Part shown: in pieces, positions 6,288 to 8,000 of the stretch
Layout of the letters: each line of letters opens with the position of its first letter
Position numbering within the stretch: the stretch's first letter is position 1
NCBI GenBank assembly: GCA_910587305.1
Contig: CAJUKV010000090.1
Coordinates: forward strand, 1-8,000
Source: an uncultured Lachnospiraceae bacterium
Lineage (GTDB): Bacteria > Bacillota > Clostridia > Lachnospirales > Lachnospiraceae
DNA length: 8,000 bases
Direction: 5' to 3'
Translations under genes and position numbers: made by a program
Notes under the pieces: generated by a model
Told to the model about the DNA's origin: nothing
Databases searched by the model: none
What the model saw: the letters and a program-made list of their open reading frames with translations, nothing else

Positions 6288-6641
6288 ATGAGCAATACCG
6301 CAGATAATTTCGACTTTATGGAATTAGGGCAGGCAATTCAAAACGCCCGTGAGAAACAGAGAATTACAAGAGAGGAATTATCCGAAGAACTCGGCATTTC
6401 CGCAAGACATTTGCAGTCTATTGAAAAAGAGGGGCAGTATCCCAGCTTTCCACTGTTCATCCAGCTTGTAACCATGTTCCACATATCCGTTGACGAGTAC
6501 ATACATCCAGAAGCTTCGGCAAAAAAATCAACTTTACGCCGACAGTTGGACGCACTTTTTGAAACGTTTGATGATTCAGAACTGACTATCATAGCAGGGA
6601 CAGCACAAGGGATATGTAAGGCAAAAGAGCCAGAGGAATAA
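6288..6641 (+). CDS. XRE-family helix-turn-helix transcriptional regulator, 117 aa
   Basis: A small cytoplasmic DNA-binding protein. Residues about 12-70 form a Cro/C1-type helix-turn-helix: LGQAIQNAREKQRITREELS, then EELGISARHLQSIEKEGQYPS with the recognition helix at about 38-48, then FPLFIQLVTMFHISVDEYI. The C-terminal part (about 75-117, LRRQLDALFETFDDSELTII) is probably helical and may dimerise. The ATG at 6288 has AGGTGG seven bases upstream; the next Met (residue 11) has no ribosome binding site. Such regulators are common on Tn1549/Tn916-type elements, where they may control conjugation genes, but its target here is unknown. It is the only plus-strand gene and converges on the hydrolase gene 26 bases away. 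Confidence 0.9.
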   Translation: MSNTADNFDFMELGQAIQNAREKQRITREELSEELGISARHLQSIEKEGQYPSFPLFIQLVTMFHISVDEYIHPEASAKKSTLRRQLDALFETFDDSELTIIAGTAQGICKAKEPEE

Positions 6642-6656
6642 ACCTCTGGTTTTCTT
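6630..6656 (+). terminator. Terminator after the XRE gene, possibly bidirectional
   Basis: CCAGAGG (6630-6636) and CCTCTGG (6643-6649) form a perfect 7-bp stem with a 6-base loop, followed by TTTTCTT. The XRE stop codon TAA (6639-6641) lies in the loop. On the minus strand the same stem is followed by CTCTTTT, so it may also end the convergent hydrolase transcript. Confidence 0.8.
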
Positions 6657-6667
6657 CTGCCAGTATT

Positions 6668-7955
6668 TTAATATGCCACAGCACCATAGCCATAAATGGA
6701 ATCACTGCCCATATTATAGCTTCTTCTTGCAACTTTATCGCCGCTGTTTCCCTCTATGGTATTCACAACGCCATTCGTCACGCTCTCCACAATCCCCACA
6801 TGGTCGATTGTCCCGTCATTCCCCCAATCAAAGAAAATAATGTCCCCCGCTGCCGGGACATAGCTTGCGTCCTGAAACTGCCCACGGGCATGGAACCAGT
6901 CCACGCCGTCCGAACACAGGGAGAATTTCGGTATCACTCCACTTTCCAGATACCCACATTGCTCCGCACACCATGACACAAAGCAGGCGCACCATTCCAC
7001 CCGGCTGTCAAACCCGTACCAGCTCCAGTAAGCGTCACCGCCGTTGCCCTCCTGCGTCAACGCCACCTGCACGATTGCCCCACTTCCGGTTCCGGTTGGG
7101 ATTCTGCCGAAAATATAATACCGGAGTACATGGGGGACGTACTGCTTATCCCCATAGTTGCCCCAGCCCATCCGCTCCGCCATCATGTCAGAAAATTCTG
7201 CGGCATTGGCGGCGGTGTATCCCCCATAATTACTCTGCGCCCATGCGATATACCCGTTCCCGAAGTTATACCCCTGCAACGCCAGTTTGATATGCTCCAT
7301 GTCCACCGGGTTCTCCACCCCTGCGCTTTGCAGGCAGTCTTTCAGTGCCTGAACGCCGCACTCAATGGAATATTCCGGATCGGTGATTTCATTTGGCTCT
7401 CTTGGGTATCTGGTATTGTAGCCGCTCTCGGAGCTTTGCATGGGATCGCTGCCCTGCCCGCCGCTCTCCTGCATCATCACCGCCTTAATCAGCTCCACAT
7501 ATTCCTCAATGCCATACTGCTTCGCATAAATGCGGATGACCGGCTCATAGGCTTCCACCTCCGCACTGACCGGGCTTACCGTGCTGGAATTGCCGCCGCC
7601 CACCATGCAGAGGATTCCGCCGAACAGAAGGACGATAATTAAGATAAGGACAGCCACCCATCCCCCTGCAGCAATGGCGCTTACCAGTGCTTTTGTCCCG
7701 GCTATGATTGCTTTTACTGCGCTTGCTGTGGCTTTTGCCGCTGCCCTCACTGCCTGTTCCGCCGCCCGTGCCGCCTGCCTTGCTGCCCGTGCTGTTTTTT
7801 CCGCTGTCTTTACGGATGCTTTCGCCGCTGCTTTTGCGGTTTTTGCCGCCTCCTTTGTGGTTTTTACGGTTTTCCCTGCGGTCTGCTCGGCGGTTTTCAC
7901 AGATTTTGCGGCAGATTTGATTGTCCCTTTCCCGGTATTCTTCACGGCCTGTCCC
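6668..7955 (-). CDS. Conjugative-element cell-wall hydrolase: lysozyme-like plus CHAP domains, 5' end missing
   Basis: Two-domain peptidoglycan hydrolase similar in plan to Tn916 Orf14/CwlT, thought to open the wall for the conjugation channel. Residue numbers count from the GTG at 7945-7943. Residues 1-90 are Lys/Ala/Thr-rich, with many KTAxKA-type units. A membrane segment lies at about 94-115 (WVAVLILIIVLLFGG). The lysozyme-like domain, about 130-280, carries the likely catalytic E160 in MMQESGG and LQGYNFGNGY near 223. The CHAP domain, about 290-425, has C319 in WCACFVSWC, H382 in DHVGIVE and E398 in IEGN. The frame stays open through the GTG, which has no ribosome binding site, to the last genomic base 7955, so the true start lies beyond the assembled DNA. 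Base composition is more GC-rich than the rest of the window. TAA at 6670-6668. Confidence 0.9.
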
Positions 7956-8000
7956 AGATCGGAAGAGCGTCGTGTAGGGAAAGAGTGTAGATCTCGGTGG
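7956..8000. other. Illumina TruSeq adapter left in the assembly (artefact)
   Basis: From AGATCGGAAGAGC at 7956 to the window end, all 45 bases match, from memory, the reverse complement of the TruSeq universal adapter (AGATCGGAAGAGCGTCGTGT continuing to CTCGGTGG). It is not biological. It keeps the hydrolase frame open by chance on the minus strand, so any translation upstream of base 7955 is spurious. Confidence 0.97.

Noticed and set aside
6865..7920. Several plus-strand open frames of 70-170 codons, Pro/Leu/Arg-rich
   Set aside because: They are antisense to the well-supported hydrolase gene; its GC-rich, repetitive codons keep the opposite strand open. No domains or convincing ribosome binding sites.
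1..8000. CRISPR array, tRNA, rRNA, insertion sequence or attachment site
   Set aside because: No regularly spaced repeats, cloverleaf, rRNA-like stretch, transposase or terminal repeats were seen.

Overview
The window reads as a piece of a conjugative or integrative element from a gut-type low-to-mid-GC Firmicute (Lachnospiraceae, Ruminococcaceae or relatives). This rests on recognised protein families only: a lysozyme-like/CHAP cell-wall hydrolase of the Tn916 Orf14/CwlT kind with a Lys/Ala-rich head, the N-terminus of a small sigma-factor-like protein usual in Tn1549-type elements, an XRE regulator and a cysteine-rich KTR protein. Shine-Dalgarno sites are strong (GGAGG-like) at most genes. 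Species cannot be told from the sequence.

Layout from low to high coordinate. 1-229 (-) is the N-terminal 76 codons of the sigma-like gene, cut by the window edge. 230-696 has no convincing gene but holds several hairpins, two terminator-like structures and weak promoter signals, all best read on the minus strand. 697-5828 (-) is one functional block: in transcription order a response regulator, a sensor kinase (4-base overlap), an ABC ATPase, an FtsX-type permease and a 57-residue KTR zinc-ribbon protein, closed by a strong terminator. 5829-6287 is AT-rich and non-coding, with promoter signals. 6288-6641 (+) is an XRE-type regulator. 6668-7955 (-) is the hydrolase gene, convergent with it and sharing a terminator. 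From 7956 to 8000 the sequence is Illumina adapter, not genomic DNA.

How it works together: the two-component system and ABC transporter look like a self-contained sense-and-export or sense-and-protect module, probably against a cell-envelope-active peptide or antibiotic (inference). The best new observation is a 17-base box, GTTACA(A/G)CTTAGTGACT on the plus strand, found both before the regulator gene and before the ATPase gene. In each case it lies exactly 10 bases from a good -10 hexamer and has no good -35. This is the layout expected of an activator site, and suggests that the regulator drives both its own operon and the transporter operon. The module is AT-richer than the hydrolase gene beside it, consistent with cargo placed in a conjugative backbone.
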